DNA from: Amphibalanus amphitrite
Taxonomy: Eukaryota > Arthropoda > Thecostraca > Balanomorpha > Balanidae
Direction of reading: 5' to 3'
Assembly: GCF_019059575.1 (NCBI RefSeq)
Contig: NW_024882728.1
Coordinates: 1-64,000 of the forward strand
Length of the DNA: 64,000 nucleotides
Below are positions 42,961 to 52,835 of this stretch, piece after piece (positions within the stretch are counted from its first letter, which is position 1; every line of letters begins with the position of its first letter). The notes under the pieces are model-generated. The model saw only the letters and a list, made by a program, of their open reading frames with translations, searched no databases and had not been told where the DNA came from. Both the position numbers and the translations under genes were made by a program.

Positions 42961-44250
42961 CTACACAAACTGGACGGTAGCCACAAAGCCGGAGCCCATG
43001 AAGTACTTCTTGTAGGATTTGAAGCGCAGCACCAGGTCTCCGTCGGGGCTGGTGGACGTCAGCTGCTTGCCCGTCAGCTGTTTGCTGCAGTACATCTCTC
43101 CGCCGTCTAGCACTCCGCCCAGCCGTACCGAGAGGTACTCGTACTTGCAGGAGCCGTTCACCTGCTGCATGATGGAGAAGGTAGTGAAGGTGACGCGCGC
43201 CCGGCGGCCGGTCGGCGGCCGCACCCACCACGAGCAGTCGGCACCGGTCGGGTACAGCGCCGGCCAGCCGGGGCTGCTCACGGTGCCCTCGGAGCTGATC
43301 TCGCCACCGCAGCTCGGAGCCGGGTAGTAGCTGCCACGCACCGTCTCGCACGCCGAGCCGCTCGTGCCCGGCGGACAGTGGCACACGCAGTCGGCCGACA
43401 CGTAGCCGCCGTTCCGGCACGGCGGTGGGCTGCTGCACAGCTCCTCGCAGCGGTACAGCCGGTTCATGAGCGCCACGTCACGGAAGGAGGGCTTGTTGCG
43501 CTGTCCGATCAGACCCTGCAGCGTCGGGTTCCGGGTCAGGATGGTGGGCCCGCCGTTGGAGGAAAAGTACGTCGAGCCGTAGTGCATGACGGAGCCGAGG
43601 TCGTACGGCACGCCGTGGTTCTGGGTGTTGTCCACCTTCTTGAAGTTGTGCTTGTACGCCTCTTTGACGTTGTCCCACATGATGGTGACGTGCTCGTCGC
43701 GGTCAGAGCGCGACTGTTCGTGGTAGAAGCCGAGCGAGTGGCCGATCTCGTGGGTGACGGTGCCGAAGCCGGTGCAGCCAGAGCCGAGACTCAGCTTCTG
43801 TGTTCGTGAGGAGGCGTGCTTGGCCGTGCAGCCGAGCATGGACCAGCAGCCGGACTCGGCCACGAAGAGCACCCGGGGCTCGGAGCTGCCGCTGGACACC
43901 TCCTGGAACTGGACGCAGCTGTGGTCTCGCCAGAACTTGATGCCGGCCTCGATGGCGGCGCGACTGGCGTCGTTGGTGATCTCGTAGTTGTAGCGCCGGT
44001 CCGTCCAGAGCTCCCCAGAGGTCACGCCCTTGCGGTCCTCCTCCGCTGACCTCAGGAGGTCGCCCTCCTCCAGACGGCCGTACGGCGTCAGGACAGGGTT
44101 GGTCTCGTGAAAATCGAGCGGCTCGGGCTCGTCAAAAAGTTCGAAGTATTCCTGCAAGTTTGCGCGTTTGATTTCTTCTTCACGTAAAGCTGACCTTTCC
44201 AGCTGCAACTTCGTGACGTTAAAGATGATATCGTCCCTGTAGCGATTCGG
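42961..44250 (-). CDS. Astacin gene, main coding exon
   Basis: 1290 bases from acceptor TTTTTCAG (minus strand) to TAG at 42963-42961. It encodes propeptide, protease, EGF and CUB in one exon, with no stop in between. Confidence 0.95.
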   Translation of the reverse strand, partial: PNRYRDDIIFNVTKLQLERSALREEEIKRANLQEYFELFDEPEPLDFHETNPVLTPYGRLEEGDLLRSAEEDRKGVTSGELWTDRRYNYEITNDASRAAIEAGIKFWRDHSCVQFQEVSSGSSEPRVLFVAESGCWSMLGCTAKHASSRTQKLSLGSGCTGFGTVTHEIGHSLGFYHEQSRSDRDEHVTIMWDNVKEAYKHNFKKVDNTQNHGVPYDLGSVMHYGSTYFSSNGGPTILTRNPTLQGLIGQRNKPSFRDVALMNRLYRCEELCSSPPPCRNGGYVSADCVCHCPPGTSGSACETVRGSYYPAPSCGGEISSEGTVSSPGWPALYPTGADCSWWVRPPTGRRARVTFTTFSIMQQVNGSCKYEYLSVRLGGVLDGGEMYCSKQLTGKQLTSTSPDGDLVLRFKSYKKYFMGSGFVATVQFV

Positions 44251-46254
44251 CTGAAAAATGAACAAATGGGGTAATAACATGTACTACTACTTCGTACGAA
44301 AATTTGCTTGTATGTTAAAATGTTTACCTCATGAAAGCTCTTGCTCAGCGCATTTATGCAAAAAAAGGAAACATCAGACTGCAGAAGGAGCAGATGATGA
44401 AAATAACCTCATTTGATTTCTATCGGATTAGCCGTTGTGTGTATCCCGCACGCTGAGCACGACTAGCCCGCGCCCCACTGGGGTCTGCGTATAACACGCC
44501 CTACTTCGGGGGGGGGGGGGCTCTTCAAAGCCCCCTCCTAACTCCGAAACTAGTGGGCCGATCGTCAAAATTCAAACGGCGTCTGATAGCCCCGGAAAAA
44601 CTGTCGAACGAAACCTAATTTCATTGACCTCGAAGTCACCGATGACGTCACAGGTCAGGTCAAAGTGAAAATTATTAGCATTTTGGCTTGTTCACGTTTT
44701 GGGCTCTGGCCGCCGTCTTACAAGTCAGATCAGGATCATTTTTGGTTTACACACTCGTGAATAGATGCTCTAGATACTCTGAGGGTACCAAACTTGTACT
44801 TTGATTTTCAGGTCAGGTTCAGGTCATCACAGGTCACGAAAATATTATATCATGCGTCGGTCACGTGACACATGTTTTATGGTCCATTGAGGCCATAGAT
44901 TTCGAATTTGCTGCCGTCTGTATCATTCGAGGTAATTTTGAGTCGAATTTAGCTTAGGTCAGGTCACACTATAACTTTGTACTTCACTTGGTATACTCGT
45001 AACTTTGCCATTTTTGAAGAAATTTAGCTACAAGTTGCTTATGATAGAATTTTCAAAATTTTTAAAATTTTGAAAATCCGAGATAGCAGTTTGATAGCGC
45101 AGTCAGTTCTGAGTCCTTTCATGCAAAGAAATTGGATCTAGCTAAAAAACTGAGCTCTTGGGAGCGATTGCCGTGGTTCAATGTTTTGGGTCGAAATTGG
45201 CCGAACATGACGTCACTCTGACGTCATTTCCGGCCGACCTATGGTAGCTACGAAGTTCATATTTTGACACAAGGTGTCAAATTGATGCAGCCGAAGGTAC
45301 TGAAAGTTTGGCGTCGATACTAGGAATAATAGCCGGTCCCCTAGCTCAGTTGGTAGAGCGTTGGACTCCGCGTGGTGAGTGCACGCGTTCCCGGTTATAA
45401 CAGTCCGGGTTCGAAGCGCGACGGGCGCTTGACATTTATGGGCCTCCTGACAGGTATGGTTGCGGTTGCTGGCAGGCCGTAGCCAGGCGAAGTCAGTGAG
45501 GGGACCGGCCGTGCGCGGCTATGTGCGCACGCTAAACTTTGGACTCTAAATTCTGCCATAGAACTGGAATTGCGCGATCGGAGGGTAGAGGGCAGGGTCA
45601 CCGCAACAAGCTTCGCTTAGCGGTGGCTCTGTCCTTGTGAATCCTTCCTATCAAAAGGTTCGGACTAAATTTATAAAAAAAAAGATACGTCAACCGGTTT
45701 GGAAGTTATTGCACAAAAACGGGAGGGGGGCTATGAATATCCCCCCCCCCCAGTGGGGCGCGGGCTAGAAATTACACCGCATACTCCTAAATATTGAAGA
45801 GTTGTTGAGATGCTGCTGGAGATCCAATGACAACAGTCCCTAGGAATTGACAAACCATAAATTATTGATCAATTTTACTCAACACCCAGAACGGTAACAT
45901 ACAAAAACCTATTAGCGTCACTCACCATCACTCCTGAACGAACTGCCTGCGAGCACATTGGAGCTGAACCCGGCACGCTTTAAGCGAGCAGTCAAGTCGG
46001 TGGTGTGCAATAGGGGTGGGGAGGGTGGACAGGGTTAGCATTTTCTGACGTATGAGTGTTGTTTGACTGTGTGCCTGTTTTTACCCCTCAACCATATTTC
46101 CCGTTGATCGTTTTATCTTTTGACTTGTGACACAGAATAGCCACAATGAGTGATGTGGAGTTGTCAGCAATTGTCAATACAATACAATACAATATTACCG
46201 GTAACTTACCATTGCCGAAACACCGCAGAGCAGGAAGATGCCAAACAGCCACAT
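42961..46254 (-). CDS. Astacin (M12A) metalloprotease with EGF and CUB domains
   Basis: Two coding exons on the minus strand: 46254-46210 and 44250-42961, joined in phase 0 to about 444 residues. Exon 1 is a signal peptide (MWLFGIFLLCGVSA). Exon 2 holds a propeptide with the EEGDLL aspartate-switch region, a mature domain starting near GVTSGELW, the zinc site HEIGHSLGFYHEQSRSDRD (three His, catalytic Glu), the Met-turn SVMHYGS with its Tyr, a six-Cys EGF-like segment (CEELCSSPPPCRNGG onward) and a CUB domain beginning CGGEISSEGTVSSPGW. It is expected to be a secreted zinc endopeptidase, as in hatching-enzyme and BP10/SpAN-like proteins; its substrate cannot be read. The reading frame is intact. 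The 1.96-kb intron carries a MITE with a SINE inside. If the upstream MINDY exons are right, this gene is nested in their intron on the other strand. Confidence 0.93.
44467..45764. mobile_element. YTAR-type MITE with CTAG duplication, in the astacin intron
   Basis: CTAG|CCCGCGCCCCACTGGGG and its reverse complement, flanked by CTAG at 44463-44466 and 45765-45768. Apart from a SINE insertion it aligns in reverse orientation with 5724-6902 along its length, including the CTATGAATA hairpin loop. Both copies keep TGACGTCA-like and AGGTCA words. No coding sequence. Confidence 0.9.
45321..45683 (+). mobile_element. tRNA-derived SINE, 363 bp, inserted in the MITE
   Basis: A box TAGCTCAGTTGG (45342-45353) and B box GGTTCGAAGC (45408-45417) sit in a tRNA-like head, followed by a unique body and an A-rich tail (about 45673-45683). 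GATAC flanks both sides (45316-45320, 45684-45688). The sister MITE at 5724-6902 has the uninterrupted site with one GATAC, which proves the insertion limits. The A-to-B spacing is longer than in a plain tRNA, and the acceptor arms do not pair well, so this is not a functional tRNA gene. Confidence 0.88.
46210..46254 (-). CDS. Astacin gene, signal-peptide exon
   Basis: 15 codons from ATG, a hydrophobic MWLFGIFLLCGVSAM, followed by a strong donor ATG|GTAAGT. Phase 0 fits the main exon. A further small exon in the intron is possible but not needed. Confidence 0.8.
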
Positions 46255-46326
46255 TGCTGCTCCGCTCGCAGATTGTGAAGTGATATAGTTGTTGGTGGAA
46301 GTGATGCCTCTGCCAACGTCCCTCCC

Positions 46327-46334
46327 TCCTTATA
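46327..46334 (-). promoter_or_regulatory. TATA box of the astacin gene
   Basis: TATATAAG on the minus strand, 73 bases before the ATG. That places transcription start near 46300 and gives a short 5' UTR of about 45 bases, typical of arthropod secreted-protease genes. Confidence 0.65.
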
Positions 46335-46822
46335 TACCTACCAACAAGGCTTGGAGCCCCCGCAAATCGGAAGCATATAATCTCCACATATGCCGAACTG
46401 AGGATTATCCCTTCCCACTTGCTGTGTATTAACAACACTTGCACAGTATTTGTCACGGGTTTGTCAAATCAAAGAAGAGATTAGTGCCAGGACGGCACAT
46501 CTGAGGTGAGGGGGGGTGGGGTGGGGGATCAACTGCCAACCATAAATCAGGAGAAATAATGTGTTCTAATAAATAATAATGTGTTCCTCACACGCAACAA
46601 ATAGAACGCTATAGGTATTGCTGATAATGCTGATTCGCACCATGATCTCACATGACTGAAACTGATGGTTAGTAAACCGATGTTTCGCGATGTTTAGGAA
46701 CTTTGAGATCGTGAAGCAGACGCCACGATTATATTATGCATTGTGTATCGCACACGATACACCAATAACTTAAAGTCGACATCCCCTTCTTCCTCTCCAA
46801 CTCACTCGACTGCCTTCCGCAG

Positions 46823-46952
46823 GCATCCCACCTGCTCGGCTCGTCTTCGGAGGACGTCAGGTCGTCCGGCAGGCCCTTCAGCCTGCTGGTCCCCTCGCCG
46901 GTGCTACCCCTCCGGAGGTCATCGGCCGGCAACGGGAAACGCGCCACAAGAG
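46823..46952 (+). CDS. Probable exon of the MINDY-4B-like gene
   Basis: 130 bases from TTCCGCAG to AGAG|GTCAGT, open in the frame ASHLLGSSSEDVRSSGRPFS and so on to GNGKRATR, ending in phase 1, which is what the next exon (59797) needs. Ser/Arg/Pro-rich, like a disordered N-terminal region. No direct homology is recognised, and the 12.8-kb gap to the next exon is large. Confidence 0.5.
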
Positions 46953-47054
46953 GTCAGTCACACGTCCGAAATATTCGCATAGGGTCGGCATATAGAGCTG
47001 GGAGATAGAGTTTGGATATTTCCTTCTTACATACAGTTCGTGCCTCGTGGTTAA

Positions 47055-48082
47055 CCCTCGCCGGACCTATTGGTTTTCTACATACGCGCCGGCCGAGGGG
47101 GGGGGCGGGTACGACCCCCCCCTCGCCGTTTCGCCCCTGGTGGAGCTAGCGCGTCGCGGAAAAAACGAGCGTGTGCGCCGTTACGAGACGCAGAGATTGG
47201 TACCCGATTTTAAGGTCCTAGGTCAACCGGTGACCTCTGAGGTCAGGTCAAGTGCCCCAAGGTACGGTTCAGTTTTTGGTGAATAACTTCGCAAAAAACG
47301 GTCGCAGAGCGCCGATTTTGGCAGCATCGTGTTCGTCTCGCTCAGGCGCGTCGAATGATATACTTTTTGTCCGGGTCAGGTCAACTTGGGGTGTTGACCT
47401 CAGGTCAAGGTCAGGTCAGCACCCCCAGGTCACGAAGTTGGTCGAAAGAGGTCATGTCGCATATCATTCGATTCGGCAGGTCTTCCTGAGTCCATTGGTG
47501 GCTTTCCCGACTCGCTAGCTCAATTTGATCAAGAGTTATTGACGAAAAACTAATATGACCTTGATGACGTCATAAATGACGTCACGCAAGGTCAACATTG
47601 AAAAAGTGACGCATCTAACCTTGCAAGGAGTGCATAAAATCACGATTCTGTGTGCTTGAGATAGTTGGAGATCGCTCCCGGTGCCAGAATAGCAGTTTTC
47701 ATTTTTCCCCATTGACTTATAATGGTGAGGTCACGAAAATGACCTGACCTCATATGACCTTTAGGAAAAATCCGAGATATACAAGTTGTGGGACTCATAA
47801 TGGATACTAGATCCTGCAAGTTTCATTTCCCTGTGACATCTCCTCTGGCAGTGAGGGCGTTGCGAAGTTGCGACATCTGAAGACCGTGCAGAGGTTCACT
47901 TATGACGTCATAGGTCAGTGACCTGACCTGACCCAAAAATGCGGTTGGTGTCAAAAGATGCGGCTTGGATCAAAGGTCAGGTATGCCAAGTTTCAGCTCT
48001 CTATCGCCAGCGTGTTCGGAGCTATCGCGAAAAAACCCTATGGGGGGGGCGGCACCCGCCCCCCCCCCTCGGCCGGCGAGGG
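47055..48082. mobile_element. TTAA-type MITE (1028 bp)
   Basis: TTAA|CCCTCGCCGG at the left and CCGGCGAGGG|TTAA at the right (47051-47054, 48083-48086). G/C-run hairpins sit at both ends (AGGGGGGGGGCGGGTACGAC, then a C-run, on the left). The core has many AGGTCA and TGACCT words and GATGACGTCATAAATGACGTCA at 47562. Non-coding. Confidence 0.9.
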
Positions 48083-48137
48083 TTAACAGATTATTAATTG
48101 CAAACAATCATACACATGAAGCAGGAAACGTGGTTAA

Positions 48138-48895
48138 AGGAAGGGTGCCACCTTCCGAAATTTTTGTTCTATGAATCTATTTTACTTATTTGAATTTTTA
48201 GACGTGGTTAGCGCGTCCACAATATACAAAAAACCGAAACATTGCATTTAATACATTGGCCAAAAAAAGATCGTTGTTTATATCACCACTACAACTCAAG
48301 GTCGTTTGATGTGGCAGCTAGGACGGCTGGCATATCCTGTTGTCATGGCAACATATCATTCTGCCATTTGCATTTATGGCGCAACTGAGACAAAAAGATG
48401 AACAAATAAAAAGGAAGAAGATAACATGATTTGAACTAAGTTGTAGTAAGTAAGTTGAACTAAGTAAGATACGTCAAAAGAACATCAAATAAGTCGAGTA
48501 AAGGTTTTTCCTTTACAATGCTTAAGAGATCTATGGAACCCTTCACCCTTCATGCAACTTACTAGAAAAACTTCCCAATTAAAATTTTAAAACTTAAGTG
48601 TATACCATAAAGAAAAAATATACCCTTTCAAAATGATAAAACATGCTTCAAAAGTATAACTTTTATACATACCTTTGCTGATTTCATGTTTTATAAAATA
48701 CCCTTAACACGACGAGGAAATAGTGCTGAAGATTTTTGCCTGCCCGAATGCTGGCAGCAAAACTCGCAAATGATAACTTCACGTGCGGATTCAATGCTGA
48801 CCGTCTCGAGCATAGGTAAGTGAAGCCGGTTTTTAGGTTCATGTGAGGCTAATCTTGTAAAAACTGCGTTGTGTCCAAAAGGTGGCACCCTTCCT
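48138..48895. mobile_element. TTAA-type MITE, AGG-end group (758 bp)
   Basis: TTAA|AGGAAGGGTGCCACCTT at the left and AAGGTGGCACCCTTCCT|TTAA at the right, a perfect 17-bp inverted repeat with TTAA at 48134-48137 and 48896-48899. It starts only 51 bases after the previous element ends. Non-coding, AT-rich. Confidence 0.9.
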
Positions 48896-48899
48896 TTAA

Positions 48900-50334
48900 A
48901 TGGTATGCGATGGTGCCTTTGCGTTGTTTTGGTGGTAAATAAACTAGATAAGTAAAGGGAGGCAGTAAAATCTTTATTCGTCACCAAATGTTGATGTCCA
49001 CCAACCGTTTAGGAAAAGTTTCGGCTGAAATGAAGATGTAGGACTGCCATCCTTACAAACTCTTCACATTTCATGGCATTGGCTTCGATTCGTGCCAATA
49101 ATATGCAGGAACTTGTGTGGTATAATGTCATGTATGCGGGCTTAATTTGGTATCTACAAGTAAAACACTGGGCTCACATTACGAAAGCCATCCCCAATCG
49201 AATGACTTAAATTGAATAGCTGGAAACGCTCAGCTGAATATCGTGTCTCTTGCTAATGTGTTCTCGTGAACATTTGTGATTAGTGTAATTAACAAAAATT
49301 GCCTTCACCTAAATTAGAAAACACTGACGTCACTGATTATTGAAAGACTCTTAATGTCTCCCGATGACTATATTTGAAAGCGCGGCTGTGTAGCACTTCC
49401 AAGTTCCAATAGCGGAGCAACTTTTGGGGAGATACCCTGATACCAACGTGTTTTAAAACTTGATTATTATTCTGAACCTAGTTGTTTGGTCCCGTACTCT
49501 TTGGTCCAGCTTAGTGTTAAAGGTCACTATCACGAATCTAATGGACGGTAATATGCATATGTTGGCTGGAGTTGGAAAGATTCATCGCGATTTTGCGGTC
49601 CAAATAGCTCTCAATCAACAGACAGCACAACTTTTCCTGTCATCGGCGGTTGTTCGGTTATTTGTTTTAGCGACACAAAACAAATGTTCACAAAGTCAAG
49701 ACATTGACAGTAATATATGACTTCGGATCGATATTTGATGGAGCAAATGGTTTTAGGACTTTAGAAGAAAATAGCAGACCTTAGAAGAAAATAAAATATC
49801 CGAGCATAGTGCAGTTTTGGAGCGTTTAGGTAAATGTCTTGTGAGATATGTTTGGACACATCATGGCTCTTATTCCACTCATTACTGCTGTTCAGTGACC
49901 ACAGTCGCATGCTCAGCTGAGGACATCAGGCGGCAATGTCCGATCCAGTGTTCCACGTGGTTCTGCGATTAATCGTCCTCCAAATCGATTAGACGGCTCA
50001 AGGACGGAATGGACTTCCGGCCGTCGAGAAGGCAGCTGCCATCGAACACAAACTATAACGGCTGACACGCCGATCAGGCCACACGCAGGCTGCGAGCCAT
50101 AAGACGCACAAAAAAGAAGAAGCCCGAGATGGCGCTAGCATGGAAAGCTGGTTAATTCTAATACCAGGTTATGTGGAGTGCTGCATATAATTTATTTTGT
50201 TTTATTACCACAATATTTTTTATGCGCTGGTAGGGTAGGTACCTACGACGATGAGTATCAACAAAGTTATGTGTAGAACATGGATATTTGAACCAAAGAC
50301 TGAGGATGTGATGAACCGTATGCTTTACTAAAAC
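48900..50334. other. Unique-looking non-coding DNA
   Basis: No supported gene. TTAAAGGTCACTATCACG at 49517 resembles an end of the AGG-type TTAA elements, but no partner end is seen. 49920-50110 is GC-richer with no open frame of interest. Confidence 0.4.
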
Positions 50335-50338
50335 TTAA

Positions 50339-51223
50339 CCCTCGCATGTGTGCGGCGTTTGCCAGCTTCTAATGTGTAGGGGGGGGGGTCGGTTGGACCC
50401 CCCCCTTGCCGTTTGGCCCCTGATCGAGCTAGAGCTTCGCGGAAAAAACGAGCGTGTTGCCCGTGACCAGAGGAAGCCGATGATACCCAATTTTAAGGTC
50501 CTAGGTCATTGGTTGACCTTCCAGGTCAGGTCAATGACCCAAAGTCGGGAAAATCGGGACCTGTTAGAAAGTCGTAAAGTGTGGCTGCTAAGGGGTTTTT
50601 CGGGGTGCTGATCACGAATATCGTGTTAGTTTTGATCACAGATGATGTCTTGAAGCATTTAGACCAGGTCGGGTCAGGTCAGGTCAGGTCAACCAGTAGG
50701 CGTCGTGACGGGTATTCGTAGTACGTGTCAACCGCCTCTGACAGCTTCGTAACATGTTACGAAGTCACCAAAACTACTTAGTAAATGTTCAAATGGTTGC
50801 TAAATTCGAATTCAGCTCCAAAAACTAGCCTAGAAACATGTAAAACTCGAAAAAGTGACCCGAGGTCACCCGAGGTCACCAAAGGTCAATGACCTGACCT
50901 GACCTTCAGGTGACCTTGACACACACGGGAGTAACATCAAATCACATGTTTGAACGTTTGAAACCACGAAAAGCTTGCAAACACGCGGCTAGTGCGAGCC
51001 GACATACGCGAAATCGCGATTCCGGCCAAACATGGTCTCGGAAAAGAGGTCACAGGTCAAAGGTCATTTGGGTCAGGGTCATGAAATTTTCAGGGTAGGT
51101 GTAAAATTCATCAATGTGAGGGTACTGAAAGATTCGTCGCGATCGGCCGCTTTTTACGCGAGTTATTCGCGAAAAACCATGGGGGGGGGGGTCCATCCGA
51201 CCCCCCCCCTACACATGCGAGGG
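50339..51223. mobile_element. TTAA-type MITE (885 bp), strongest AGGTCA array
   Basis: TTAA|CCCTCGCATGTGT and ACACATGCGAGGG|TTAA (50335-50338, 51224-51227). Hairpins of 9-11 G and 7-9 C sit around TCGGTTGGA and TCCATCCGA. 50664-50692 contains five GGTCA repeats in tandem. Matches the older element at 5144-7250 in reverse orientation. Confidence 0.92.
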
Positions 51224-51951
51224 TTAAGTAAAACATTATAGTAAACCCTGTTTGGTAGCAGCATGAAGTAAGTTACTTCGTTACTACTCCACTAATATTA
51301 AATTTACAAAGCAATGTTTACCCCCTCCCCCCAAAATGTTTCAACTTCAAACATTTTACCTGGTCCTATACCAATTAGTGTCCATTGTCCAACATACCTA
51401 AAAAGCAAATACAATAAGAGTTTTGCCAATTTTTGTTTCAATGTAGTTATATGCTGGTTTGAGAAGAAGTATCACCATTAGTTTAAATTCATTTGTCTGC
51501 GTGTTGGTCGTATGCTGCCGTCCACCTGAACCAGGTCACAGGACTGTTTTGAGCATCTGACAAGGCCGCACTGGCCATGAAGTGCGTAGCTCATCATCGT
51601 CGATATTTTCGGGAGGACAGTTTCACCCATACTGACCGGGTATCGACCAAACGGTGGGCTGTTTGGGCGGACCGGGTCCGGTTACGAGTCGCCCCTCTCC
51701 CCGCTCCCTGTGCTCCTCCCCGCTCCAAACAATCGCCGATACTACAACAGGATATGGACAGTGATTCGGACAGAAAGGTCGGTAAACGGAGGGACCGACT
51801 GATCGCCGTTTGACCTGAGTGGTCCGGCGGAGCGGTCCGAGCGGATTGGAATGTGGTCGTCTTTGACTAAAGTGAGCGGTGCGATATGTTTTTGGACAAT
51901 GCGCACGATCTGTGTGCTGTGACTGGTGCACCCGGAATATGTGATAACGTA

Positions 51952-52363
51952 CAGGGTGATTTTTTTACAGGGCAAAAAGTTTTTAAGCCTAGAGATACCA
52001 AAACATATAACAAACGCCAAAATAGTATATCCATGTGAAAGGAAATTGTTTGTCATTTTGTTTTCAGGACCTTTTAAAGACTTCTTGGGACTCATTCTGT
52101 TGTGAAGTTCCGTGAAAATGGCGCACAACAAAATGTTTTCCCCAAAATCGCCAATTTCTCCAGGCTTGCGTGCATTAAAACTGTGCTCACTTCGAACACG
52201 TTCTGTAAGCCTAAACGGAGCTCAAACTCAAAGTTTGTGTGTGCAAATGAAATGTCAGAATGTGCTTTTTACAAAGATATACATTTGCTGTCAGTTGATC
52301 AGGATCTGTTTTCTGGTACCGCCATTGCTCTTTACTTTTTGCCCTGTATAAAAAATCACCCTG
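51952..52363. mobile_element. Tc1/mariner-type MITE, 412 bp
   Basis: CAGGGTGATTTTTTTACAGG at the left and the mirrored end at the right give about 35 bp of inverted repeat, flanked by TA (51950-51951, 52364-52365). Within the repeat CAGGG occurs twice. Too short to encode transposase. Confidence 0.88.
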
Positions 52364-52835
52364 TATTTGGTATTCCATAAACTCTCATAAAATATTCAGA
52401 TGAGGTACCAAACTTCAAAACTAGGTCTAAGGCAAGGTCTGTCTTATATTGCCGTAGTGACGTTTTTGACGCATATTATTTCAGACTAAGGCATGCGCTA
52501 GCACAATAACAAAGTTCCGATAACGTCTAGTCAACTATGTCACGGCAACAAAAAGCATCTTTATATGCTTACATCAAGCATGGAGAGCATGTAACTTTCA
52601 TAATCCCTAAAAAAATACGAACTCGTATCCCATTGGCAGTTCCTCGCTTCTGACAGCATCCAGCGTCTGTCGGTAATTATAGACACCAGAGTCCCTGATA
52701 GACACCAGCCCGGTAGCCAGCGGCGTATTTAGAAAATCGCGAAGGGGGGGGGGCAAGGGTTTGGAGGGCGCCACCTCACCCAAGGAGGGCGCCATACGTT
52801 CGCGAGATAAAAATCCTTAACGATCGCTCAGCGGA

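Noticed and set aside
43019-44049. Plus-strand open frames opposite the astacin exon
   Set aside because: Shadows of the GC-rich minus-strand coding exon, which has clear domains.
45331-45420. A functional tRNA gene
   Set aside because: A and B boxes are present, but the arms do not fold into a cloverleaf, and the sequence is the head of a 363-bp SINE with an A-rich tail.
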